The position numbers were made by a program, and so were the translations under genes. This document shows positions 33,100 to 40,813 of a stretch of DNA of 64,000 nt, in pieces. Source of the DNA: Flavobacteriales bacterium (lineage in GTDB: Bacteria > Bacteroidota > Bacteroidia > UBA10329); NCBI GenBank assembly GCA_021741155.1, contig JAIOYP010000013.1, positions 24,802 to 88,801 on the forward strand, given 5' to 3'. Under the pieces are notes generated by a model. The model was not told where the DNA came from. It saw only the letters and a program-made list of their open reading frames with translations, and ran no database searches. The stretch's first letter is position 1; the number at the start of each line of letters is the position of its first letter.

Positions 33100-33589
33100 C
33101 CCCAAGAAGCATACTAGAACTGCTTTCGATTGCGGAAAGCACAAGTCGCTCACCAATTACCTAAAACTACAGGCCACAAAAGAATCAAAAATTGGGCTAG
33201 CCAAAACACATGTTCATACTGATAATGAGCATAACGTACTCGGCTATTTCACCTTGTCCTCATCCGAACTTCCACGCGAGAGTGTTCCTGAAGAGTTGTT
33301 GAAGAAACTTCCCGAAAGTTATTCTGGCTATCCGGCCATTCTTATTGGACGACTGGCCATTACCCAATCGCAGCAAGGCTTTGGGCTTGGAGGCGAACTG
33401 ATGGTAGAAGCTATAGAAATGTGTATCAATCATGCCGAAACAATCGGAACACGGGCCATTCTGGTCGATCCCATTGATGAAGATGCCGCTTCATTCTACG
33501 AGAAATTCATGTTCAAACGATTGCCTGATTCCAATAGAATGGTATTGCATATTGACCATGGACTAAGAGCACATTTTGGACTTTCTTGA
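33077..33589 (+). CDS. GNAT acetyltransferase toxin (TacT-like)
   Basis: The 170-residue protein has the GNAT acetyl-CoA loop in LAITQSQQGFGLGGELMVEA (about 94-113) and a C-terminal beta strand with the conserved Tyr (AASFYEKFMFKRL). In this toxin class the enzyme acetylates the amino group of charged tRNA and blocks translation. Pairing with an overlapping DUF1778 antitoxin makes the assignment firm; the tRNA target is unknown. Confidence 0.9.
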   Translation: MRMTEPFNPKKHTRTAFDCGKHKSLTNYLKLQATKESKIGLAKTHVHTDNEHNVLGYFTLSSSELPRESVPEELLKKLPESYSGYPAILIGRLAITQSQQGFGLGGELMVEAIEMCINHAETIGTRAILVDPIDEDAASFYEKFMFKRLPDSNRMVLHIDHGLRAHFGLS

Positions 33590-33592
33590 GTA

Positions 33593-33614
33593 AGGGTTTG
33601 ATGCATCAAACCCT
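33593..33614. repeat. Palindrome copy 2
   Basis: This perfect 22-bp palindrome has half site AGGGTTTGATG. Its outer 9-bp arms equal those at 32656-32678. It begins 4 bp after the toxin stop. Confidence 0.75.
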
Positions 33615-33620
33615 AACTTC

Positions 33621-33656
33621 AAAGCCCTATCTGCCTTACGCGGATGGGGCTTTTAC
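33621..33656 (+). terminator. Terminator after the TacAT-like pair
   Basis: AAAGCCC (33621-33627) pairs with GGGCTTT (33647-33653), with additional ATC/GAT pairs inside, followed by TACTTTTT. It also overlaps the 3' end of the convergent gene at 33653. Confidence 0.65.
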
Positions 33657-34249
33657 TTTTTACCCGTTCTGTTCTGATTACTCCACGTGCGACCAATGCT
33701 TACCCCAGCGTGAGGAAGAAAATAAGGCTTATCGTCAAACACATCCAACCCAATAATTGGGGTGAAGGTCACTCGTAGGAAAAAAGACTCTCCGTATTCA
33801 TTTGGCTTGGCATGAAAACGCCAGCCTAACGAAGGTGCAAGGAATATCCGTGTTGGTGGGTTTGTGAGATAGAAGCCTTCACCAAAGCCGACACCCGGAC
33901 TAAAATCCATACGGAACAACGCAGCTAGACCAACTTCTGCTCGGTGCTTCTTTTGTCCGAATGTGAAGTTTGTCCCAACAGGAAAATGAAGAAGTGTGTT
34001 CGCTCTGCCGAACGGAATGTATTCAATTCCTGCCCTGCCGAACATGGCGAATTTACTTTTGGAAAACAGTAGACGCTCGTAATTAACGGTATAGAAATAA
34101 CCCGTTCCGCCCAGCTCTACATAAAGAACATGTGGATTGGTTCCTTTTGCTGCGCCAACTGCTAAATTTTGTGCAGTCGCTGAACCTGAGAAGAAACAAA
34201 ACGCAAGAAGAATTGGGAAAAACCGCAGCAAACTAGCTAGCTGCAGCAT
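33653..34249 (-). CDS. Predicted outer-membrane beta-barrel protein
   Basis: The start at 34249 gives a signal peptide (MLQLASLLRFFPILLAFCF, cleaved near SATAQ). The 198-residue product has alternating hydrophobic strands and frequent Tyr/Phe/Gly, consistent with a small outer-membrane barrel. No specific family is recognised. It overlaps the end of dxs by 17 bp and probably shares its transcript. Confidence 0.65.
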   Translation of the reverse strand: MLQLASLLRFFPILLAFCFFSGSATAQNLAVGAAKGTNPHVLYVELGGTGYFYTVNYERLLFSKSKFAMFGRAGIEYIPFGRANTLLHFPVGTNFTFGQKKHRAEVGLAALFRMDFSPGVGFGEGFYLTNPPTRIFLAPSLGWRFHAKPNEYGESFFLRVTFTPIIGLDVFDDKPYFLPHAGVSIGRTWSNQNRTGKK

Positions 34250-36170
34250 TCTCTCTGATTCCCACAAGTTTGATGGCTGCTTCGACAATATCATCTTTGT
34301 AATATCCGCATTCTAAATGCAACTCTTTCTGAGAACCGTGATCCACAAAACGGTCGGGAATTCCTAACCGTTGCACCTGAGCAAAGTAACCATTATCCGA
34401 CATGAATTCAATGATGGCACTTCCGAAACCTCCAGTAATACATCCATCCTCAATGGTTATCACTTTCGTGAATTTCTTGAAAATTGAATGCAGCAACTGC
34501 TCATCCAACGGCTTCGCAAAACGCATATCATAATGTGCTGCTGAAATTCCTTTGGCGTCAAGACCTTTGGTGGCATCAACTACATAATTTCCAACGTGAC
34601 CGAGGCTGAGGATGGCAACATCATCACCATCATTGACTTTTCTGGCTTTACCAACTTCAATCTCCGCAAATGGCGTTTTCCATTCTTGCATTACGCCATT
34701 GCCACGTGGATACCGAATAGACCACACGCCTCTGTCTTCCAACTGAGATGTGTACATCATATTTCGCAATTCCTCCTCATTCATTGGAGAAGCAACCTTG
34801 ATGTTTGGAATACATCGCATAAAGGCAATATCGTAAGCACCATGGTGTGTAGCGCCATCGGCACCAACCAAACCACCTCTATCTAGACAGAAAACCACGT
34901 TAAGGTTCTGCAAGGCTACATCGTGGATTACCTGATCGTAAGCGCGCTGCATAAACGATGAATAGATATTGCAGAAAGGCACCAAGCCTTGCGTGGCCAT
35001 TCCAGCTGAGAAAGTGACAGCATGTTGCTCCGCAATACCGACATCGAAAGCCCTTTTAGGCATGGCCTTCATCATAATATTGAGCGAACAGCCTGATGGC
35101 ATGGCAGGCGTAACGCCCACAACTTTATCATTCAATTCGGCCAATTCAACCATTGTATGTCCGAACACATCCTGATACTTGGCTGGTTCTGGTTCAGTAG
35201 GTTTTACAACCTTAATTTCTCCCGTATCCTTATTAAAAAGCCCTGGTGCGTGCCATTTGGTGGTATCACCTTCTTCGGCTGGGCCGTAGCCTTTTCCTTT
35301 CACTGTAAGGCAATGCAGAATTTTTGGTCCTGGAATGTCTTTCAGGTCGTTCATCACCTTCACCATGTGATTCACGTCATGTCCATCAATAGGGCCGAAA
35401 TAGCGGAAGTTTAACGACTCGAAAAAATTGCTCCGTTTCAGTAGTGTTCCTTTGATTCCACTTTCAATTTTGGAGGCAATTTCCTGCGCATTAGGACCGA
35501 ACTTGCTCACCATTCCAAGCAAATTCCAAACCTCGTCTCTCACCTTATTATAGGTAGGAGAAGTTGTAATGTCTGTCAAATATTCTTTGAGCGCGCCCAC
35601 ATTTGGGTCAATACTCATGCAATTATCGTTAAGAACAACCAACAAATTGGTATTCTCCACTCCTGCGTGGTTGAGTCCTTCAAATGCCATTCCACCAGTC
35701 ATGGCGCCATCACCAATAACCGCAATATGCTGCTTATTCTTATCTCCTTTATGACGAGACCCAACGGCCATTCCCAGCGCAGCTGAAATGGATGTACTCG
35801 AATGCCCTACACCAAATGTATCGTACTCGCTCTCCTTTCTCTTAGGGAAACCACTCAGGCCTTTGTATTTCCTATTTGTGTGGAAATTCTCTCTACGGCC
35901 AGTGATAATCTTATGTCCATAAGCCTGATGTCCTACATCCCACACCAACTGATCGTTGGGCGTATCGAAAACGTAGTGAATAGCAGCGGTCATTTCAACC
36001 ACTCCAAGGCTTGCCCCAAAGTGACCTCCATTGACGGAAACCACATCAATGATGTACTGGCGCAACTCATTGCAAAACTGCTCAAGCTGTTCTTCTTTCA
36101 GCTTTCTGAGGTCGGCAGGAACATTGACTTTCGCCAACAATTCGCCAGGAACGTATTTCTTATCTTCCAT
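34233..36170 (-). CDS. dxs: 1-deoxy-D-xylulose-5-phosphate synthase
   Basis: The enzyme joins pyruvate and glyceraldehyde-3-phosphate using thiamine diphosphate, the first step of the non-mevalonate isoprenoid pathway. Start 36170 (MEDKKYVPGELLAKV) is preferred to the longer frame. Visible motifs are WDVGHQAYGHKIITGR, the thiamine-binding GDGAMTGGMAFEGLNHAG, the pyrimidine-domain DRGGLVGADGATHHGAYD and the final transketolase C-domain. The 645-residue length is standard. Confidence 0.96.
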   Translation of the reverse strand: MEDKKYVPGELLAKVNVPADLRKLKEEQLEQFCNELRQYIIDVVSVNGGHFGASLGVVEMTAAIHYVFDTPNDQLVWDVGHQAYGHKIITGRRENFHTNRKYKGLSGFPKRKESEYDTFGVGHSSTSISAALGMAVGSRHKGDKNKQHIAVIGDGAMTGGMAFEGLNHAGVENTNLLVVLNDNCMSIDPNVGALKEYLTDITTSPTYNKVRDEVWNLLGMVSKFGPNAQEIASKIESGIKGTLLKRSNFFESLNFRYFGPIDGHDVNHMVKVMNDLKDIPGPKILHCLTVKGKGYGPAEEGDTTKWHAPGLFNKDTGEIKVVKPTEPEPAKYQDVFGHTMVELAELNDKVVGVTPAMPSGCSLNIMMKAMPKRAFDVGIAEQHAVTFSAGMATQGLVPFCNIYSSFMQRAYDQVIHDVALQNLNVVFCLDRGGLVGADGATHHGAYDIAFMRCIPNIKVASPMNEEELRNMMYTSQLEDRGVWSIRYPRGNGVMQEWKTPFAEIEVGKARKVNDGDDVAILSLGHVGNYVVDATKGLDAKGISAAHYDMRFAKPLDEQLLHSIFKKFTKVITIEDGCITGGFGSAIIEFMSDNGYFAQVQRLGIPDRFVDHGSQKELHLECGYYKDDIVEAAIKLVGIRENAAAS

Positions 36171-36431
36171 TAAGGCAGTTAAAAAGACAAGGGGCAAAGA
36201 TAGCCAATTAGACAAAGTCGAATTCCTAACTTGACAACTAACCTTCTGCTCCAAATATTATGGTATTCTTGAAGAACAATACTTGACTTCTAAAAACCAA
36301 GTTTTGGGACGAGAGACGGGTGACGAGGGGCGAAAACATCCCTTGCCCTTCGTCCTTTGTCCCATTTTGTGAACTCAAAACTACTCTTGCTTCACAATGA
36401 TTAGTTGTATTTCCGATTATTCAAATCAATA

Positions 36432-37139
36432 CTAACTGACTGCTATAACAGCTATGTAAAGTTTGGCCGCTCCAGCCTCTAATAAGCGATTACCTGCAGC
36501 TTCTAAGGTTGCTCCGGTAGTAATTACATCATCAACTAAGAGTACATTCTTGCCGCGAATGGCATTCAAATCGCTTACCTGGAATACTTCTTCCACATTC
36601 TCCGACCTGTCATATCTTGACTTTCTAGTCTGACTATCGGTTGCCACAACTCTTTTCATGGCTTTTCTACGTACAGGAACGTCATAAACTTCGCTGATTC
36701 CTTCAGCAAAATAATCGCTTTGATTATATCCTCGCCTTAATTGCTTAGACGGATGCAGCGGAATAGGAACAATAACATCTACATCAGTAAACCACTGCTT
36801 GTCTTTTAGAATGATGGCGAATTGACGTCCAAGTTCACGACCAATACCCGTTTTTCTCTTGTACTTAAAGCGGTGCATGAGTTGCTGAACGATAGAATCC
36901 TTCCCAAAATGAAGAAAGCCACATGCTGCATCTACTTTTAGTTTCCCCCAAAAAAGTTGTTCGGTAGGATTTACTTCGTAATCCCAATAATATGTTTTAG
37001 GAAGGTGATGGAGGCAGTTTAAACACAGATTCTGTTCGTGTTTCATAAGATGTGCATCGCATCCACCACAGATTCTGGGATAGAATAATCCAATCACATC
37101 GTTTACAATAGAAATCAACTTGAAAGATATATGTTGCAA
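36432..37139 (-). CDS. ComF-family phosphoribosyltransferase
   Basis: The 235-residue protein has an N-terminal Cys pair zinc module (FYPRICGGC ... LCLNCLHHLP) and a C-terminal type I phosphoribosyltransferase loop NVLLVDDVITTGATL. This layout is that of ComF/GntX proteins linked to DNA uptake. The likely start is TTG at 37139, since the first ATG would cut into the zinc module. Its precise substrate is unknown. Confidence 0.88.
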   Translation of the reverse strand: MQHISFKLISIVNDVIGLFYPRICGGCDAHLMKHEQNLCLNCLHHLPKTYYWDYEVNPTEQLFWGKLKVDAACGFLHFGKDSIVQQLMHRFKYKRKTGIGRELGRQFAIILKDKQWFTDVDVIVPIPLHPSKQLRRGYNQSDYFAEGISEVYDVPVRRKAMKRVVATDSQTRKSRYDRSENVEEVFQVSDLNAIRGKNVLLVDDVITTGATLEAAGNRLLEAGAAKLYIAVIAVS

Positions 37140-37165
37140 AGCCTCAAATCCTTGTTGCCAGTGAG

Positions 37166-37194
37166 TTTGAAGTTACTCATATTTTATACTTTTG
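37166..37194 (+). promoter_or_regulatory. Promoter of the coiled-coil protein gene
   Basis: TTTG (37166-37169), 17 nt, TACTTTTG (37187-37194): the -7 element matches TAnnTTTG exactly and the spacer is 2 nt short of ideal. It is 44 bp upstream of the ATG at 37239. Confidence 0.6.
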
Positions 37195-37238
37195 CCACAC
37201 GACCAAACAACCAAAACCTCTTAACCCAGTAACCAATT

Positions 37239-38138
37239 ATGGAAGAAAAAGAAAAGGCACAGAGCAACAGAGTATTCCTCATACTTGCTGTCATTCTACT
37301 TGTACTATCTGGCATTCTCGGATGGCAACTGTTTGAACAGAAAGCAGCCAATGATCAACTTGCTACTGAAAAACAACAATTGACTGTAGAAAAAAATGAA
37401 TTGGCCACTGAGCTTGATGAACTGCTTGGTAAATACAACGGTCTTGAAGAAGAGAACGGACAACTTTCTGAAGAAATGGAAGCTCAGCGTCAAGAAATTC
37501 TTGCATTGAAGGCTGATGTTGAGAAATACAAAGGCGATGCAGGTAAATTGGCGTGGTACAGAAGCCAGTTGAAGGCTATGAACGACAAGTATGCAAGCAT
37601 GGAAGCGAAATTCGACAGCCTTGCTACTGTTCACGGTACACTTCAAGGAGAGTACGGAACCTTGGAAGGCGAGTACACCAAGCAAACTGGACTAAACCAA
37701 GAGCTTACAAGCGAGAACATGAACTTGGCCAATAAAGTGGCGATGGGTTCTGTGCTTACTGCTTACAAGATTACGGTTGAAGGAGTAAGAGGCAAGAAAG
37801 AAAAGGTGAACAACAAGGCTAACAAAATTGAGAAGCTTCGTACTTGTTTCACACTTAGTGAAAATCCGATTGCCAAGCCAGGTGCTAAGAACATCTATGT
37901 CCGTATCATTGGACCAGACGGAAAAGTTCTGACCAAAGGCCGTGGCGAGGAGTTTGCATTTGAAGGTGGTTCTATGACCTACACCATGTCTCAGGAAGTG
38001 CAGTATGCCAACAAGCAGATTGAAGATATTTGCATGTACTACCCTGCTCCAACGGAAAGTTTCCAAGAAGGAAAGAACACGATTGAGATTTACGTAGATC
38101 AGACGCTTATTGGAACGTCTTCAATTGATTTGAGATAA
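37239..38138 (+). CDS. Membrane-anchored coiled-coil protein
   Basis: The 299-residue protein has a short cytoplasmic start and one membrane helix (about 11-29, VFLILAVILLVLSGILGW). A long coiled coil follows (about 33-175, many Glu/Lys/Gln/Leu). A beta-rich C-terminal domain (about 180-299) contains IYVRIIGPDGKVLTKG and NTIEIYVDQTLIGTSSIDLR. The architecture is widespread in Bacteroidota. The domain probably sits in the periplasm. Function unknown. Confidence 0.75.
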   Translation: MEEKEKAQSNRVFLILAVILLVLSGILGWQLFEQKAANDQLATEKQQLTVEKNELATELDELLGKYNGLEEENGQLSEEMEAQRQEILALKADVEKYKGDAGKLAWYRSQLKAMNDKYASMEAKFDSLATVHGTLQGEYGTLEGEYTKQTGLNQELTSENMNLANKVAMGSVLTAYKITVEGVRGKKEKVNNKANKIEKLRTCFTLSENPIAKPGAKNIYVRIIGPDGKVLTKGRGEEFAFEGGSMTYTMSQEVQYANKQIEDICMYYPAPTESFQEGKNTIEIYVDQTLIGTSSIDLR

Positions 38139-38160
38139 GCATTTCTGAATAATAAGACAC

Positions 38161-38199
38161 AAAAAACCCCGATGCAATTGAGTTGCATCGGGGTTTTTT
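38161..38199. terminator. Bidirectional terminator
   Basis: AAAAAACCCCGATGCAA (38161-38177) and TTGCATCGGGGTTTTTT (38183-38199) form a perfect 17-bp stem with A and T runs at either end. It serves both the upstream plus-strand gene and the convergent minus-strand gene. Confidence 0.9.
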
Positions 38200-38224
38200 A
38201 TTGAGTTGTCTGGTCCTTAAAAAG

Positions 38225-39187
38225 TTAACCACTCACCGTTACGCTGTACACCGCCTCAATCATCGGGTGGTTGTTGGTTATATTGAGAAAAGAACCGCTA
38301 CTTGGCGATGCAGACGGCCCACCGAGTGTCACCGTCTTTCCTGGATTAACCGTGGTGCCCATCATGCAGGGAACTGCCATTGCAGTCGAGATGCACACCA
38401 AAAAATCTATGGTTCCGTTGTTGGTTACTTCTACCACCGAAGCCGCGTGTACGTCCGAAAGCACATTTACCGTAGTGCCAGCAGGCACATTTCCCTCAAA
38501 CGTGCTCGAAGTGGGTGGGTTCGCACCTCCACCCGGTGTGTCGTAAATGATGTAATCGTTGTACTTAGCCTCGTTGCGGGTGTACCAATAGTCCTTTCCA
38601 AAATCGAACAGTTCTACAATGATGTCGTAAAGCACATTTGCCATTTCAACACGCACTTGAGTAGACTCGTTTCGGGTTCGGATGGCGGTATCCTGCACAT
38701 CAATCTTATCATCAAGACCTGTTACGGCAGTTCCAAGCAAACCAATAACTGCTGGCGTCACTCCTTTAGGTGCTAGGTCTGCGAGGTGCTCGGTTGCCAA
38801 ACGCACCACTCGGTTGCCACAGCGCACAAGGTCACTGTCAGTCAGTTCGTCCAATGAGGCAGTGCCAAAGCCTTTGTACGTTGCGCTTCCTGGCTTGAAC
38901 ACTTGTTTTACACGCACCATCATTCCTCTAATGGATACCCTAAGGGCATCGGCAGCAATATCCTTTTTTTCGGTGGCCTCGGTAACGTGGCCCAATAGTT
39001 CCTCATCAGTCGGATAGTCTTTGAGTGCTTGCGTTTTTGCCGCCACATCATCGCGGTAGTCGGCATCCACTCCATAATTTACCAACTCGGTGGCATCGCG
39101 TTCCATCAATTCATCTGCCTTGTCGCCCAGTTGTTCTAGGTCGGCATAGGAGAAATTGAAATCTGTTTTAGGCTCTTGCTTTTTCAT
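38225..39187 (-). CDS. Hypothetical two-part protein: helical N-terminal half, beta C-terminal domain
   Basis: The 320-residue protein lacks a signal peptide or membrane helix. Residues 1 to about 215 are almost wholly helical, with regularly spaced charged and hydrophobic residues (bundle-like). A YDTPGGGANPP hinge follows. The C-terminal ~100 residues are beta-rich with small residues (NVPAGTTVNVLSDVHAASVV...), like an Ig or fibronectin-type domain. I know no family for it. Its neighbours are non-coding repeats, so it is a lone accessory gene. Confidence 0.65.
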   Translation of the reverse strand: MKKQEPKTDFNFSYADLEQLGDKADELMERDATELVNYGVDADYRDDVAAKTQALKDYPTDEELLGHVTEATEKKDIAADALRVSIRGMMVRVKQVFKPGSATYKGFGTASLDELTDSDLVRCGNRVVRLATEHLADLAPKGVTPAVIGLLGTAVTGLDDKIDVQDTAIRTRNESTQVRVEMANVLYDIIVELFDFGKDYWYTRNEAKYNDYIIYDTPGGGANPPTSSTFEGNVPAGTTVNVLSDVHAASVVEVTNNGTIDFLVCISTAMAVPCMMGTTVNPGKTVTLGGPSASPSSGSFLNITNNHPMIEAVYSVTVSG

Positions 39188-39349
39188 GATAGTAAAATTT
39201 TTAGGTTATGTCAGATTAACGCTAGGCTATGGCTCGTTATTATCAATAGCAGCAAATTTTTTGATCTTTTTAACAGATTTTCGCCTTGGTTATCAACTAA
39301 AACAATCCGCAGACTTAGCAGAATTTTCCGCAGTCTTCGGTGGTCAATT

Positions 39350-39470
39350 AGCTAGGTCAACAGTTCTGTCCGCAAAGCCAACAGCACCGTCCGCAACGTT
39401 ATCCGTACCGTCCGCAGTATCAGCCGTGCCGTCCGCAATACCAAAAGGAATGTTATGATAGTTGTCCGTG
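39350..39470. repeat. Degenerate 21-bp minisatellite (GTCCGCAA-type units)
   Basis: GTCCGCAA/GTCCGCAG recurs at about 21-bp steps in this stretch (for example CTGTCCGCAAAG, CCGTCCGCAACG, CCGTCCGCAGTA, CCGTCCGCAATA). A minus-strand frame reads as a heptapeptide repeat of xxADGTx type. The 21-bp unit keeps both strands open, which explains the long spurious frames. Confidence 0.6.
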
Positions 39471-39901
39471 CAATTTGCAATGCTACCCAGCCCATCCGCA
39501 GCGTTGTTTGTTCTGTTAGAAATGTTAGCCCATACTGCTTTTAACGCAGCGGAGCGATTTTTTGGATCTTTTAAGGGTTTTGGCAGTAAAACAAAGCGTG
39601 CCAATAGAGATTCGGATAAATGCGAATGGGCTGCGGAGTTATGTTTTGAAGCAACCAGAGGATGAAATGATAAAAAGGAGTGGACTGCCGATGGAGCGGA
39701 GGGTCCATCGGTCATTTATAGGTTTGAGCAGTGGTTGGGGGTGAGCCCTTTTCCTAAGGCTTAGCGGGCGATTCGCTGTTGCGTGGTTCATTCTTCAGCA
39801 GTTCCGACAATTGTCCTACCCCTGAGATGAGCCATCTGCTGGCAAATAAGAGTCCGAAGGAGATTGAGGAGATTTTGAAGCGGATTGGGGAGTTGTGAAG
39901 G

Positions 39902-39940
39902 GATTTACGATTTACGATTTACGATTTACGATTTACGATT
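39902..39940. repeat. GATTTAC heptamer tandem repeat
   Basis: Five consecutive copies of GATTTAC plus a partial GATTT lie here; degenerate copies (CGATTTGCGATTTGG) recur near 40055. It is a simple-sequence microsatellite. Confidence 0.8.
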
Positions 39941-39972
39941 TGGACGGATGCTTCGGGGTATAACCACAGAGA

Positions 39973-39991
39973 CCCTTCGAGAGCCTCAGGG
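39973..39991. repeat. REP-like palindrome CCCTTCGA...CTCAGGG, copy 1
   Basis: CCCTTCGA-GAGC-CTCAGGG is an imperfect palindrome that resembles the copy at 40777. Such elements are scattered in many genomes of Bacteroidota. Confidence 0.55.
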
Positions 39992-40334
39992 CAGGGTGGA
40001 GGATGCACGGAGGGCACGGAGGTCTTTGATTGGCGAAAAACGATTATCGATATACGATTTGCGATTTGGAGGGATTCTTAGGGGGTTGCACGCGAAGGCG
40101 CAAAGAGAGGCGGAGGAATGTGCGTATCATAAAGAAATACTGGATTCCTTGGAGCTTACAATGGTACGGGTCTGATGTGTTGTTAATAACTTTTACCCCC
40201 CCCTATGTCGTTTCAATACAATACTATTTTTAGTTTAGTGCCCACGAAACCATTGGAACTGGGAGTTGGGGAGGGGTTGGAGAAGTTGATGTGGAGCGCG
40301 TTTCGTGTTGCTGCGTAATCAATACCCATCTATA

Positions 40335-40748
40335 ATGAGAACTTTCTTTATTCCCCGTTGGCTGCTTGTGGTGGCCTTTACCTTCATTTTTTCGGGGCAA
40401 TTGAATGCCCAAACCCTTACGGTAACCCTTGTGGGAGCCCCCGACACCACTGGCTTTTCCGTTTTGGAGCAATTGGCCTTGGAACGGGAAGTGATGCTCG
40501 AACTATCATCAATGGGCGGTGGCTCAGATACACTGGTGGTAGAAATGGGCACTGAAGCAGGGAACAATACCATGTTTCTACGAGAATTTGCGCTGGGGAC
40601 GACCGGAAGTTTTGAGGACGGATGCTCGCTCTCAAATACTGCCGGGCTTACCGTTGGGTTGGGAAGGTTCACGGGGATAAGTGACTTCTATGTCCGAGCT
40701 TATTTGAAGGCCGCTGGTGTTGGTTCGGCAATCAGCTTGCACAATTAG
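40335..40748 (+). CDS. Small secreted protein
   Basis: The ATG at 40335 gives a signal peptide (MRTFFIPRWLLVVAFTFIF, cleaved near LNAQT) and a 137-residue product. The mature part is Gly/Ser/Thr-rich beta sequence with one Cys and no sorting domain. It sits just before the giant T9SS gene. No family is recognised; its role may be linked to that of the giant protein. Confidence 0.6.
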   Translation: MRTFFIPRWLLVVAFTFIFSGQLNAQTLTVTLVGAPDTTGFSVLEQLALEREVMLELSSMGGGSDTLVVEMGTEAGNNTMFLREFALGTTGSFEDGCSLSNTAGLTVGLGRFTGISDFYVRAYLKAAGVGSAISLHN

Positions 40749-40776
40749 GAATTAGAAATTAAGAATTAATAATAGG

Positions 40777-40796
40777 CCCTTCGACTACGCTCAGGG
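40777..40796. repeat. REP-like palindrome, copy 2
   Basis: CCCTTCGACTACGCTCAGGG is an imperfect palindrome 18 bp before the ATG of the giant T9SS gene; it has the same ends as the element at 39973. Confidence 0.6.
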
Positions 40797-40813
40797 TAAT
40801 AATTACCGAAGCC

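Larger units (their letters stand above)
39188..40334. other. 1.1-kb repeat-rich region without convincing genes
   Basis: Open frames here are by-products of repeats. Recognisable content is a degenerate 21-bp repeat array (about 39344-39470), a GATTTAC heptamer array (39902-39940), a CCCTTCGA-type palindrome (39973-39991) and words such as CCACAGAGACC and GCACGGAGG. Nothing resembles a tRNA, rRNA or known riboswitch. Confidence 0.5.

Noticed and set aside
39344..39715. 123-codon minus-strand gene with ADGT repeats
   Set aside because: There is no start context, signal or neighbour support, and both strands are open through the same minisatellite, which points to repeat structure and not a gene.
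39902..39940. CRISPR array
   Set aside because: The repeats are 7 bp without spacers and no cas gene is present.
39885..40175. 96-codon frame across the GATTTAC array
   Set aside because: Its first part only translates the heptamer (YDLRF repeats). The remainder is non-coding in character and the 7-bp unit would shift frame on slippage.
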